The notes beneath the pieces are model-generated. The model worked only from the letters and a program-made list of their open reading frames with translations, ran no database searches and was not told where the DNA came from. Below, in pieces: positions 1 to 10,799 of a stretch of 64,000 nt of DNA. The stretch's first letter is position 1; every line of letters begins with the position of its first letter. Origin of the DNA: Strongylocentrotus droebachiensis (lineage: Eukaryota > Echinodermata > Echinoidea > Camarodonta > Strongylocentrotidae); contig JAVYIG010006556.1 of assembly GCA_035222895.1 (NCBI GenBank), forward strand, positions 52,017-116,016. Reading direction: 5' to 3'. The position numbers and the translations under genes were made by a program.

Positions 1-195
1 TTCGATATCCATCACATAAAGTGCCTTAAAGCACAAGTCGACTGCTTTAAGCAGTGTTGCGGCAGGAAGTATCCTCCTCTCTACTACGACGTACGCCTGT
101 ATTGGTGTGAGAATGTTCCCACGCACAACAACAAATGGCTGTGACCTGACTGCTTCATCAATGTTATCAACATAAGTCTGGATGTCGAGAACCTC
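1..195 (-). CDS. Gene A exon 9, open at window edge
   Basis: 65 codons without a stop. They begin after a TGGACTACAG acceptor with EVLDIQTYVDNIDEA, continue through VVVRGNILTPIQAYVVVE and end in LLKAVDLCFKALYVMDIE at the first base. The Ala-Val-Asp then Phe-Lys-x-Leu motif is the usual near-terminal signature of the family, so the stop probably lies a few tens of codons beyond the window, in this or the next exon. Confidence 0.8.
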
Positions 196-3100
196 CTGTA
201 GTCCAAAGAGAAATCAAGAAGAAATCATTTGTAATTATATGGATTGATATATATATATTTGATGCTTGTCGAATGCTTCTGCTTATGAATCCACAATCAC
301 CTACAGGACACCCAAATTTGTTTATGCATGTTCATCCCTGTCCCATCAAAACATTACTGGGTATTCTTAAATATCCCTGCGGCAAAGGTCAACTGTACCC
401 AAACTGGTCACGTTCAGAGCATTACATCAACTAAGCTGGAAGGCATATACAGCCTGTTAATATAAGCATGCATTTTTCACATGTCATTTGCAGGTTAAAG
501 GACTTGCTTGCATTCATGAGTGAAATGCGATGTGATGACAAATCTGAGGCCATTTGTAGTTGTACCACAGATAATGACGAACTGACTTATTAAGATTAAA
601 GCGCCTAGTGTTGCCCCTGCAGGGCCTCCTTGGGGACCAGCGTGCCCATTACTAGGAACTTGAAAATGGTTGCTTTTCAAGTTTTACACAAATAAAATGT
701 TATGGCAATGCCTTATCTGGTAAGAACATAGGTATTGCATTTCAACCTCAATTTCATCAGTTGTCCTAGGTTTGAAACTCTTAACAAATTAACTATTGAA
801 TTTGTTTGTAATGAAATATGATTACTATGGCAAGATTTTAAACACAAACCAAAATATATGCCTTACATGTCATTACTTTACCACCTCCCCAGCACATATA
901 CTTACTGGTTGAACGTCAATGAAGGACGACAATGTTTCTGCAGTGGTGTACGTTCCTCTCTTGGAATCTTTCCTTCCTCGGAACAAGACTGGGAGCATGT
1001 AGAATCCAAGATTGCTCTTTTCCTCTAAAAAGAGGGAAACAATGAAAGAGTTAAGTAATTAAGTCCCAATTACATATGAAGAAAAGGTGCAACAGCAAAC
1101 AGGTCAATTATGGAACATCTTACAAAATGTACAGTTATATACAGCAAATTAAAAAAAAACGGTCGAATACAACAATTATTTTCTACAAATATGGGTAAAA
1201 TCACTCAACGTAAATGTCAGTCAGTAATTTGGAGCTCAGCTTTCTGAGTAAAGAAATCAAAATTGCACAAACTTCAGCATAGCCTTCCCAATGAGCTTTA
1301 AACCACCATCCCCACCCCAAAAAGCAAACAAACAAAACAAGCAAGTAAAAGTATGCTAAACCTTTGTCATGGAATCATGTTTTTATCATATGTTGTACAT
1401 GTATTATATGTTTCAGAGCACTTTTATTTATTTCAGTTCAATTCCTTACAGGGGGGATATTAGACTCAATGTTTGGTCCTGGCCACAAAAATAAACATCA
1501 TATAGTGTAATTGAAATAAATTCTTTTGACTTTCTCCCAAGTCATTTTCACTAATACTGTCAAATGTGTGTTCTGACACCACATACCAAGACTGAGTTTC
1601 CCAGGGTCATGAATGTTTTCGAATTCGGCTCTTGCACTTCTCCAGTTGCCAGTTTTCTCGGTGAAGTCCACTACTTTGTTACAGAATGTGGGCCACTTCT
1701 GGTACAGTGCGTTTGCTTTCTCTGGGAACAATTCTGCAAAATCTCCTTCAATCTGTAATTGTTAGGATAGTTATAGAAGCCAGATGAAAGGTAGGATATC
1801 TTTCATTTGCATCTTCTCTTTACCATTTTGCAAGGATTTGAATGGTACACACTAACAATTATCGGTTCAATAGGGATGCACGATTTCTGTAGGACCGTGT
1901 ATCTCAGATTGTTAAACGATCCCTTTAAGGAGACTGCTAAAGTAAACCTGCCCATGCAACCAAAAAACAAAAAAGTTACTTCTCAAAACATGCGACTCTA
2001 GTTTAATTTAATGTCCTTTCTTGTCACATGCAGAAGAAAAATCAAGGTCCACATACCATTCCAGCATCGAGAAGTCTGGGATATGTGGTAAGAATGTTCT
2101 TCACACAACAGTCACTTCTCTTGATCCAGTCATGTCTTTTTGTTGCTGTTTGTTTCATGTAGTCCTTCACCATGTCCTCTGGCTCCTTGTTGTTACGCAG
2201 CCATTCTTCCATTGTCGTGATGTTATCATCGTTCACAGACTCAAGATCAGTATCTCCTGGATATAATGCAACAGAACAATCAACAATTAGCATGTATCAA
2301 CAAGTTTTTGATGATTGTATTGGAAGGGGGGTTTTAGTTGGCATTGCTCATGCCCCACCAGTTTGTTATGGCACAGCATGACTTCATCAGACGGATCTGA
2401 ATAACTCATAACTTTAACTATATGAAAAAGTAGCCAGAATACCTTGCTTTTGAGACTCTGCCTCGTCTTCAGCTACTGGTACCCTCAGGGACTTCTCCTT
2501 TTTTCTGACGTACCTCAGATGCTCCTCCAGGTAGCCTGTTGCTGGCCGTCCCTTGGCCCCCACGCAGTACCAGGCCTCCTGCTCAAATAAATTAAAATTC
2601 CTTCATAATTCAACTTCAAAAACAGTAATGCTCAACAACATTTGTTAAACATTAATAATAATCAAATAAAAGCACAATAAAATTCCAGTGTAAACTGTAC
2701 ATTTAAATATTTTGTTACATATGTCAGTGTTTGCAATAACAAGGTTTGTCCTCTTAAGTACCTATTTCTAACTGCACACTGTTATATTCCAGCAATGTCA
2801 TCAAGTCATTGCAAAAACAAAGTGAATGATGGATAATTCTGTGAATATCCATTACTCAATGGCATGCAGACAAAAGTCTAAATATTAAGAGATGTGTCAT
2901 TACTGGATAATATAACTTATAAACAAGTGGTAAAAATAAACAAAAATATTGCACGATTTAGTGATTGATGCCATATTAGCTTTTCATTATTTGTAAGCTT
3001 TTCAGGCCTGTCTACTGTCAAATTTACTATTGCCAGAGATGCTCTTATAATGCTTGTGATAATGTGATACAACATGCAATTGATTGAGCATCTCCAATAT

Positions 3101-6100
3101 AATAAATACAAGAATAACAAAATTGAGGAAGCTTCATAGCAAGTTACACAAAATAATATGATCCAGTATTCCAAAAGTTATTGCATAAACACATAATTTA
3201 TTTGATTTAGACCTTAAAGTAGCTTATTGCTTCTGGCTCAAACAGAAACTTCTCATAAAATTTCACTTTCTTGTAAATGGGGTCTATGGGGTAGGGACAG
3301 ATGGAGGTATGGATGGACAACCTAAGAATTAAGGCACCTCCAAGTAATAAATGCCCGCTGTGGTAAGAATCAATCCATAAATCAGTCCAGAAAAAAGTGG
3401 TGATCTGAGCCATACCTGAGGTCACATATATTAAGGAAAGCAATTCATGGACAGGACTTACATAGCCAAGTGGAGATTCTGGATCTTTTAAGAAAGGAAA
3501 GCTTGTCACAATGGCATGGGCCATTGATGCCTTCACAAATGAGCTTGGCTTGGTACCATACTCCCGTATCAGGTACTGAGTCAACATATCCACAACAGTA
3601 TGCCGGTCCCTTTTGCTGCAGAGATTTGTAGCATTGATGTTCCTTAATGCTGCTCTTCCCATGGTGGTCTCTCTCAATATACAAGCAATGTTCTGCAACA
3701 GATAAAGGATTTTTTTTTTAAAGATCAGTAAATTCAGAATAAACAAGTGAAATGTGACAGCATGCAGTCGGTGGGTATATCTCTGGCTGTCCGACCTCCT
3801 ACAATAAGCCCATCATAAATCACTCACTGGGCATTCCTTGCAAACTTTGTTCTGATAAAAAATTTCAATGAAACCTTGAAACTGACCTTAGACTAGCTTA
3901 AAACCCATAACCCCAACCAAACATTTTCCATAACATTCCTTTATTCATTCATACCAAAATGTACCTACCAAATCATATCACTAGCCATTCTGCAGATGTA
4001 GAAATAAAATGGTATTTTTAGTAAAAACTTGAATAACCTTTGAACTGACCTTTCACCTTTGAGCCCTGCTGCTTGTCAGAAATACTGACAGACAGATAAC
4101 TCCAAGACATAATGCCTCCGGCACCCTTATGTGTTGGAGGCATAAAAACTGATGAATGATGGTGACTCGACATGCCCACTCTTCAATTGTATCAGCCCAC
4201 TATATACATAAACTTACGAAATGCACTTTCTTGACCCGTTTCAGGGGAGGATGTTGATCAGGACTCTTGGATTCTGGGGAGTCGTAAAGTGGCGTATCCA
4301 AACTGGGCTGGGAAGGGCTTTGTCTGGGACTCCACTCACTTCCTGTTACACAAGAGAGATCTGAGCAGTCATCTAAGGAGAACACTGATGGGCTTCTTGT
4401 CGACGTTGATGCTTGTTCCATGCTTTGTTGATTTGCAGCATGATACTACAATAAAAAAATGAAAAATAATTGAACTTTCAATGTACATGTAAATGACTGA
4501 TTATTTTTTACATTATTAATGACACAAACAGCCCCAGGTTAGACTTTAGTATCAAGTTTATTCCTTGAAGGGGAAAATCATTCTCACTGTTTCTGTACCC
4601 TTGTCCTATTTAAAGCAAACCCATAATTGAAAAGTGGTCACTCATGAGCGGAAGCTTCTTCAGTACATCTATAATATAATAATATCCAGTTAGGAACTTT
4701 CACTTTAGGCAGGAACATGCATTGGTAAAAAATAGCACATTTCCGGGGCCTCAATGAAGTACATATGCTAGAAAAACTTGGCATGAGTCATGGTACATTT
4801 AAGAAATTACAACATAATATGAATGAATGCAAATATAACAGACACATTTTCAGATACAGAAACAATGAAGTTAATAACGAGTTAAAAAATTCAAACCAGA
4901 TATTTACTGTAAAATTTTCATTGGAATAATCAAAATTTGTTAGCAAGTCAGTACAGATCGATCAAGGTTAGCTTCTTAGCTATTTTTTCAATCAAAATGT
5001 GTAGAATGATACACTAAGAACTGATTCATAGATATAATTGTAATTGGAATAACAGTTTCTTTCTTTTGCTTTGTTTTGGTTCTGTTCTCTAAGACAAAAT
5101 TTGCAAGTGCACCTGTAATGTCTAGTTTTAAAAATATATCACTTGCTTGCAACGGGTTGCCTACACGTACCTTCTTGTTCCTAGATGAATGAATGGTGCA
5201 CCACAATATACAAGCAGCGCCCTCTTCCACTATAGGACTGGACAGCATTGACTGGCCTGTGATCAAACAGGTCACACCATTCAACAGCAGCTTGTGCTTC
5301 CTCTCTGCCCACCTGTACTGCAAATGCTTCAACATGTCTGTTGAAGTACAAGGTCTGATACAGCCGAAGGAGCAGATACAACTTTTCTTGCACCACTACA
5401 ATATGCTGAACACGTCCAAACGTGGGTCCATCATCATCAGTCCAATATAGAAGTACATCAACACCTGCCCGGAACTCATATCCATGAATGTCCACTTTCC
5501 CAGCAACTGTAACTTCGGTTCCCCTTCCACAGTTAATTTTTTTGCAAAGTGCCTCATCATCAAGTAGATCACCAAGCATTGCTGCAGCTTGCTGTGACAC
5601 ATTGATATCTTGGCTATCCAGTGACTGATTTGATACTGACCTGTAGCACCGTGCCATTTGGTATCTGTTAGCCAATGTTTTGACAATGTTTTGGTAGTTG
5701 CAAGATACACTGGCAATCTGCTTGAAAGGTCTGTGCATTGCTTCAAAACGCAATGCTGAATACTGGGTCAGTGGCCCAAGGTGTTTCAGTGCACGTGGGT
5801 AATGCACAAGAAAGTGCTGCTTCGGAGTTAGACTAGCTTCAGGGAAGAGCTGCATGAAGAGCCTGTGGTGATCATCAATCATTGCCTTCAGGACATAGAT
5901 GGCAGACTTACTGATACTGGGACTCATAATGATTTTGAAGATGTCAATGATTGACAGTAAGAGTTCCCACTCATCACACATCTCATCAATCTTGTCTCCT
6001 AACATGAGAGGGATGTTGTATGCAAGGCACGTCATCTGTGCTGATGTCTGTCCACTTGTAGAATATGGATTCTTCAGTGATGCCTGCCTGATTGGGCTTG

Positions 6101-9100
6101 GTCTGTTTTTGCGGTCCACAAAGCCAAAATTGAATGAGGATATTCTACTGTTCACCTCATCCAGTGTTATGAAACCCTTCTGAACAAGTTTACTCAAAAC
6201 AAGGTGCATTTCCAGGGGCAAGACTCCCTCTGTAAAATCATGCATTACATCTGGACATAAGTTTTGAGTGGAATGGTAGTAAGGCAATTCATTCAAAACT
6301 GTTGCATGCTTCAAGCCAGATTCTGACAAGGGCTTTTGAAGATCTGTATCATAGTTTATTTCATCACGGAGATATTGGGCATCCTCTTTTGGCTGTTTCT
6401 GAAGCAACGAGCGATGGCCTCTACAGAATCTACAGTAATAGTTGGCCCGGAAACAGGTTGTACATCCCAGCATGGCATGAATGCCAAGATTGTCCCCTAC
6501 AACTTGGAATAAGTAGGGTTTGACCCTACCCTCAAACTCTTTGCACTTGATAATGAGTCCATCAGTCCACATCTGCTGCAGATCATCCTTGATTACCTTC
6601 AAAACTTCTGAGATGCCATATTTACTCAAAAGCGGAGATGTGATCATAGCTGTGAGCATGATATTTTCCAGCCTAGCCTGGTATTTCCTGGGAAGGGATA
6701 ACACACTTGTATAAAAGGCACTTACCTTGTGTTTGCCGCGTTTTGACCCAAGCGGATTGGCTGTCTCAAACTCATCATTGTACAACAACAGAGGCACTAA
6801 GAATTCACAGTCTTGTCTAGCAGTAGCTTCCTGCCTTTTATAATAGTGACCATCTTTGAATGAATACAAAACATCATTATCTTTTGATCCTTTTTGAGAC
6901 AGTATGGCGTTCATTACTCCTGGTCGCTCTAAGTATTGTTTAATAGTGTCAGCTAGTGGTATATATTGAAAGGTTTCTTTTTGTGTGCTTTGCAGTGGAT
7001 CACCTGTCTTTTGATCAATTTTTGGTTTTAAGCAAGTTCCCAACAACACCTCACAAGGCTGAATGAAATCACCTTTCTCAGAGAAATATTTTTTCTGTTG
7101 AGTATCTGACATGAGCTCTGAAAATGGATTCTTTGAATTCTCGAATACATGCATCTTGTATATCAGATCTCAGCTCACTGTTAGCTGCATATTGTGGCTC
7201 ACTTAAGATATCCATCACATCCTGTTGCACAGTTTGTAACACAGAAATAACCAAATCTTGTGCGGTTTGAATGACCTTGTTGGTGTGTGAAGCAGGCACA
7301 TTAGTCCTTGCCCTGAGTTCTGCTACAAACTTTGCTGCAATATCAGGTAGTCTCTCTGTTTGCGTTTCAAAAGAGACATCTTCCTGCTCACTGCTTTCTC
7401 CAACAAACAATGCCTTTTCCTGGTGCAGTTGTTCCAAATTCCCTTCAGTGTTGTTATTCTTTCCTAGAACAGATCCTTCATAACAGGTTTCACTTTGGTG
7501 ATCTGGAACTGCTTTTGTAGTTGTGCTTGACGTCTTTATCCGTGCAGCGTGCTTTGAAATGAGATGTTTTCTATATCCCGATAATGTACGAAATGTTAGT
7601 CTACATGCCCCTTGCATGCATGTTATACTTACATTTTTTCCCCTGGTTGTTGTATGTGTGTATTTTAAATGATGGAATAGGCAAGAAATATCCCCCCTAA
7701 TTAAATCAAGACACTGAAAGCATCTGTAACTATCCATAGTGAGATATTGTGCCACATCTAGGGCCTACCTCTGCACGCCACCCAGCGAGAAACTTCAATC
7801 GAGGTCCAATCTTGGGTATGAAGGATGTGATTATACTTTCACTTAGAAGGGGAAGGGTTTCCACATCAACTTCATTTTCTGGAGAAGAAGAGGGAGAGAT
7901 TGATAAATAAGGCTTAGTGCAGCATAAACTGATTGTTTTCATATAATACCACAAACACGTATGGTTGCGCAAATTAAACAAAAGTATATGTTTTAGATAA
8001 TGATAAGCTGTAAACATTTGCTCATGTTCCAGCTAAAATATCTTCCATTTTGAATAAATCGCATAATCAATGTTTTCTTATTCCACAAGGGTCTATGAAA
8101 ATCTGAATTTTCAAATGCGATTTTCTCGAAAATTTGGTCTTCGTATAGAAAACTTACTTTTAGATCATACTAGCGAATTGTATCAACTAATTGCTATTTA
8201 TTTTCAGGTGATGTTATTAACATCCACACAATCAAATTAAGAATGGAAACCTTTTCTAAAGTCATACTAGTAATCACCTTAGTTTAGTCAAATTGTGCCT
8301 AATTTTTAACAATGTAGGGGCCTATTTAAAGTATAAAGATTAGTTGCATCAGCAATGAATTTGATTTCAAAGAAAGTCATTCAACTTACCAAATGAATCA
8401 GAATGATTTGAGAGTTAGCATAGAGGTCAATGTATGCTGATTGGTTAATTAACATTACTAATTCATTGATAATCATATGTGTCTTCTCCATGTGCACTGT
8501 CATGCCTATTACTTCAACTTTAAACTGCCATACCGGTAATTGTTTTTTTCAACCTTTTGCGGCTGCCATGATATTGTCTGCATTAGTAGCCATGTTTCTC
8601 AGCTTTAGTATGACAAATAACCTAGCTATATCTGACCAGGGTTTCTCAAAAAGTCTAGCACTCAAGCCTTTCACAGGCCACTTACAGTACCATACAACCA
8701 TATATAAATTATAGTGTGTTACCTTGAATAGAGGCAACTGACAATTGTTTATCCTAGAAAAGATAATTTGTGGTGTTTAATAATTCTTTTGTACAGCTTA
8801 TTGTTCAGTGGTGTGAAACATTAAACAAAATGCATGTGCTGGAACATTTCACTGATATGAAGCAAAATAGGACAGTTAATCCTGTACTAACGAATGTCCT
8901 TCCTCCATGTGCACCTCCATCCCAAAATCGAATCAGTTCGTTGGCTTTGCAACTTGCAAGATAGATGTACATGTCCCAAGTTTCTAATGATTTCATTGAA
9001 ATCTGGACATGTAGTAAAATAGTGTACAATTTTGTGGGCATAATTTGGTGGCTTAAGCATCTGTAATTTTTCCATATTTAAAAATTATTTTCAGAAAAAG

Positions 9101-10783
9101 ATTTTTTTAAATGAGAAAAAATGTACCCATGTTAAAAATTGTGCCCATTCGTGTACTACAGCGAGGTCACTGCAATTTCGAAAACCACCACAGCCTCTTG
9201 GTTTTGAATTAGGCTATTAATATGGGCTAAAATGTGGGTCAACTGCCTTTTAGTTGTGACAAGGAATATCGCAATAGCACATAATTAATAGCCCCATTTA
9301 AAACCAAGAGGATGTAGAGTCTATGCTCTGTAGTTAGGCAGATGTTACTGGGCAAATCAAAGTTTGGCGCGTTTTTGTCAAATAATTTCTCCCAACCATT
9401 TACTGTATGAAGTTACCTAATAAAAGGTCAGAAATAAGTTGGGTAGGTGTTACTTGGTAAAACTGATGTTGGGCAAATTTTGTCCAACAATTGGGTTATT
9501 TTCTACCAACCATGTAGTTACCGATGAAATAATTGGGTAATATTTTTGGGCAAATTAAAGTTGGTCATTTTTGTCCAATAATTGGGTTATTTTCTACCAA
9601 CCATGTAGTTACTGATGAAATAATTTGCCCAACTAGTGTCGAATATACTACACATTATGGTGAGAATTGGGTGAATTTCCTATTGGGGTAAATTTTGTTG
9701 GTTAAAAGTTGGGTATTTTCTTTTCATCCAACACTGGGTAAATCATGCAAAATCTTTAATTTACCCAATAGTTAGTCGGACACATAAGTGCCCTCATGTT
9801 GGGTAAAAATTGGGCACTTGCCCAACATTTTTTTAGAGTGTTTGGATTTCAAAGTCCTGTAGAAAATGAAAGGGCAAAATCCTTAACATGGCAATGGGCA
9901 AGAAAAATTGTCTCACTTTTTGAAATCTAGACTTCTAGATCTACAGGAAAATGAAAGATAATCTTCCACAAAATAATGTTCATAAAATTGTACATTATTT
10001 GACAACTTCAATTTTCTGATGAATCATTCAGTTCAGTGTTGATTATTAAATATAAGTAGGCCTAGATCTAGATCTAGACCTAGACTAGATCTAGTATAGT
10101 AATACCAATTTCAGATAACAGAGATAATTGTTCAAAATTACACCAGTCCCACGTACTGTAATACTATCTGGGTACACACCTACAAGTATGTGGTCCAATG
10201 TATTGGACCCACAGAACTCTTAACTACGTATTTAAGAGTTCTGTGATTGGACCCCATACAACCCATGATCCATAGAAAATGGAGGGTATTGTGTTATGTA
10301 TGTATTGTAGCAGGAAACAGCACAGAAATCCGGGTTTTGGCCTTTGGGTTTTGTAAAATCTTGAACAAAATATTTTTAAATAGATCTAGATCTATTCATT
10401 TGTGATCTAAAATTCATGGAAACAGTACAATTTGAATTTGATATCTATATCAATCAAATATTAGTTTGGATTAGTAACACATGCATTAAAAGAGCAAATT
10501 TGAGGCAAAGTTTAATAGACCAATTGAATTGAAGCGTATTCATTAACCATTGCTGAGGCATATAGAACTAGTCTACATGTTGCCCATGTGTTATGGATAT
10601 GGGAACAAGTCTACAGCAAGTACCTGTTGATCATGTTCTAAACTTCTAATCTCAATAAGATGTGAACGTACCTTCTAGTATCTTTAACACTGACGGACAT
10701 CCCCACCTTTGAACGATTTTGGTGAGAGGGTCTATGAACCCATCTTCACTTGAACTATCTCCGCAGCAGTTGTCGAGCTCCAT
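1..10783 (-). CDS. Gene A: SAMD3-like protein with SAM-like N-terminus, 3' end outside window
   Basis: Multi-exon gene read from 10783 leftwards. Coding exons are 10672-10783, 7769-7878, 4218-4445, 3462-3692, 2443-2578, 2057-2256, 1587-1752, 906-1024 and 1-195. All have GT donors and AG acceptors, and every junction keeps frame. The N-terminus (exons 1-2) has a SAM-like pattern: a Trp-Gly segment, an acidic turn, then IPKIGPRLKFL. Exon 3 is a Ser/Pro-rich, probably disordered linker. Exons 4-9 match the conserved region of SAMD3-like and related uncharacterised fish and invertebrate proteins. Recognisable parts are a YLIREYGTKPS helix followed by FPFLKD, then GATGYLEEHL-type residues, an RHDWI stretch with ILTTYP, and a final LKAVDLCFKALYVMDIE stretch. 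No catalytic motif is visible and the molecular function is unknown. Family members often occur as recently duplicated copies. Confidence is high for the exon chain and moderate for the family name. Confidence 0.8.
906..1024 (-). CDS. Gene A exon 8
   Basis: Acceptor CTTTTTAG, donor CAACCA|GTAAG. It encodes NLGFYMLPVLFRGR followed by TTAETLSSFIDVQP. Phase 1 in, phase 0 out, joining both neighbours in frame. The Leu-Pro-x-Leu-Phe then Ser-Phe-Ile pattern is consistent with the hydrophobic core that precedes the C-terminal part of the family. Confidence 0.75.
1587..1752 (-). CDS. Gene A exon 7
   Basis: Encodes IEGDFAELFPEKANALYQKW and continues through VVDFTEKTGNW to a CTTG|GTATGT donor in phase 1. 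Acceptor AATTACAG. The Asp-Phe-x-x-Leu-Phe-Pro start and the following Trp are conserved landmarks of SAMD3-like proteins. Confidence 0.78.
2057..2256 (-). CDS. Gene A exon 6
   Basis: Acceptor TATATCCAG, donor GGAATG|GTATGT, phase 1 in and phase 0 out. It encodes ITTMEEWLRNNKEPEDMVKD followed by TATKRHDWI and ILTTYPRLLDAGM. The pattern of Met, Thr, then Arg-x-x-Trp-Ile and a Tyr-Pro is typical of the family and gives good support to this reading frame. Confidence 0.8.
2443..2578 (-). CDS. Gene A exon 5
   Basis: Encodes EAWYCVGAKGRPATGYLEEH and then a Lys/Glu-rich helix ending in a GCAAG|GTATTC donor. It enters in phase 0 after GAGCAG and leaves in phase 1. The GRPATGYLEEHL segment corresponds to the short Gly-Tyr/Phe-Glu-Glu-Arg-type motif that follows the previous domain in this family. 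Confidence 0.75.
3462..3692 (-). CDS. Gene A exon 4 (conserved helical region)
   Basis: 77 codons, phase 0 at both ends, with acceptor TGTTGCAG and donor GGCTAT|GTAAGT. It contains VVDMLTQYLIREYGTKPSS, then MAHAIVTSFPFLKDPES. This is the pattern of a short helical domain in which a Tyr-Gly turn is followed by a helix and a Phe-Pro-x-Leu-x-Asp motif, shared by SAMD3-like proteins. No stop occurs in the frame. Confidence 0.82.
4218..4445 (-). CDS. Gene A exon 3 (Ser/Pro-rich linker)
   Basis: The acceptor follows a T-rich tract (TTTATTGTAG) and the donor is CATTTC|GTAAGT. It encodes 76 residues rich in Ser, Pro and Asp, ending in the basic patch KRVKKVHF, which could serve as a nuclear localisation signal. 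It is phase 0 at both ends, so skipping would keep frame. It has an internal Met that could be mistaken for the gene start. Confidence 0.72.
5181..7154 (-). CDS. Transposase-like protein, main body
   Basis: Open frame of 657 codons. Residues near the start (NPFSELMSD, then YIPLADTIKQYL) match the opening of the family. Near the middle, a Cys cluster beginning CTTCFRANYYC is probably a zinc knuckle embedded in the catalytic fold. It is followed by CPDVMHDFTEGVLPLEMHL, with an acidic His-Asp pair, and later by SALRFEAMHRPFK, whose Glu is the best candidate for the third catalytic acid. The C-terminal 130 residues form a beta-rich domain seen in related proteins. The first Met at 7154 is probably not the true start, because the frame continues the zinc-finger ORF after a frameshift. 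Codon use is intact enough to suggest fairly recent activity or selection. Confidence 0.7.
   Translation of the reverse strand: MHVFENSKNPFSELMSDTQQKKYFSEKGDFIQPCEVLLGTCLKPKIDQKTGDPLQSTQKETFQYIPLADTIKQYLERPGVMNAILSQKGSKDNDVLYSFKDGHYYKRQEATARQDCEFLVPLLLYNDEFETANPLGSKRGKHKVSAFYTSVLSLPRKYQARLENIMLTAMITSPLLSKYGISEVLKVIKDDLQQMWTDGLIIKCKEFEGRVKPYLFQVVGDNLGIHAMLGCTTCFRANYYCRFCRGHRSLLQKQPKEDAQYLRDEINYDTDLQKPLSESGLKHATVLNELPYYHSTQNLCPDVMHDFTEGVLPLEMHLVLSKLVQKGFITLDEVNSRISSFNFGFVDRKNRPSPIRQASLKNPYSTSGQTSAQMTCLAYNIPLMLGDKIDEMCDEWELLLSIIDIFKIIMSPSISKSAIYVLKAMIDDHHRLFMQLFPEASLTPKQHFLVHYPRALKHLGPLTQYSALRFEAMHRPFKQIASVSCNYQNIVKTLANRYQMARCYRSVSNQSLDSQDINVSQQAAAMLGDLLDDEALCKKINCGRGTEVTVAGKVDIHGYEFRAGVDVLLYWTDDDGPTFGRVQHIVVVQEKLYLLLRLYQTLYFNRHVEAFAVQVGREEAQAAVEWCDLFDHRPVNAVQSYSGRGRCLYIVVHHSFI
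7078..7755 (-). CDS. Zinc-finger N-terminal part of the transposase
   Basis: 225 codons from ATG at 7755. The first finger is CFQC followed by HHLKYTH, and the second is CMQGAC followed by HLISKH. Both are C2H2-like and near the N-terminus, as expected for the DNA-binding part of the element. A Glu/Ser/Thr-rich linker follows, then a helix (VISVLQTVQQDVMDIL). The frame ends at 7078, after overlapping the main body frame by 77 bases. This implies a single frameshift between about 7080 and 7170, from mutation or from a recoding or splicing event that cannot be told apart here. Confidence 0.62.
   Translation of the reverse strand: MAQYLTMDSYRCFQCLDLIRGDISCLFHHLKYTHTTTRGKNVSITCMQGACRLTFRTLSGYRKHLISKHAARIKTSSTTTKAVPDHQSETCYEGSVLGKNNNTEGNLEQLHQEKALFVGESSEQEDVSFETQTERLPDIAAKFVAELRARTNVPASHTNKVIQTAQDLVISVLQTVQQDVMDILSEPQYAANSELRSDIQDACIREFKESIFRAHVRYSTEKIFL
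7769..7878 (-). CDS. Gene A exon 2 (second half of SAM-like domain)
   Basis: A long pyrimidine tract ends in CTCCAG at the acceptor, and the donor is GCAGAG|GTAGGC. The exon encodes NEVDVETLPLL and then IPKIGPRLKFLAGW. This is the characteristic end of the SAM-like domain that opens SAMD3-like proteins. It enters in phase 1 and leaves in phase 0. Confidence 0.8.
7879..9300. other. Gene A intron 1, left part: nothing recognised
   Basis: AT-rich sequence with stops in all frames. The short open frames have no family resemblance. No repeat boundaries were seen before the GGGTAA-rich element further right. Confidence 0.5.
9340..9840. repeat. GGGTAA-rich non-autonomous element, copy 1
   Basis: Repeated short words of the type TTGGGTAA and TTGGGCAA run through this stretch, with internal near-duplicates around 9480-9540 and 9560-9620 that share TTTTCTACCAACCATGTAGT. 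It ends in CCCAACATTTTTTTAGAGTG, nearly the same end as the second element at about 12788. This suggests one family of non-autonomous transposons with minisatellite-like interiors. It lies inside gene A intron 1. No target duplication was found. Confidence 0.55.
10030..10090. repeat. AGATCTAG-rich simple repeat
   Basis: Short tandem and palindromic repetition of TAGATCTAG and CCTAGACTAG words over about 60 bases, with no other feature nearby. Confidence 0.5.
10210..10245. repeat. Perfect 14-bp hairpin
   Basis: CACAGAACTCTTAA at 10210-10223 is the exact reverse complement of 10232-10245, with an 8-base loop. GGACC words lie outside both arms in direct orientation. It lies in intron 1 of gene A and may be the remains of a foldback element. 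Confidence 0.5.
10672..10783 (-). CDS. Gene A exon 1 (start codon, first half of SAM-like domain)
   Basis: The ATG at 10783 has a strong context (A at -3, G at +4). An in-frame ATG eight codons upstream (10807) is an alternative with weaker context, and an in-frame TAA lies further upstream. The exon encodes 37 codons plus one base. It includes a DSSSEDG acidic stretch and a WGCPSVLKILE helix, and ends at a GAAG|GTACG donor in phase 1. It joins exon 2 to complete a Glu codon. Confidence 0.78.
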
Positions 10784-10799
10784 TTTTAGACCCTCAGGC

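Larger units (their letters stand above)
5181..7755 (-). mobile_element. CACTA/tnp2-like DNA transposon coding region inside gene A intron 2
   Basis: Two overlapping minus-strand frames. Bases 7755-7078 encode a zinc-finger N-terminus and 7154-5181 encode the main transposase-like body. The order of motifs resembles animal proteins related to CACTA/EnSpm transposases. They are two C2H2-like fingers, an NPFSEL segment with Tyr-Phe, a Cys-rich cluster (CTTCFRANYYCRFCRGH), CPDVMHDFTEGV, and LRFEAMHRPFK with the likely catalytic Glu. It sits between gene A exons 2 and 3 in the same orientation and has no exon links to them. No terminal inverted repeats or target duplication were identified by eye, so the element's ends are unknown. 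Confidence 0.7.
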
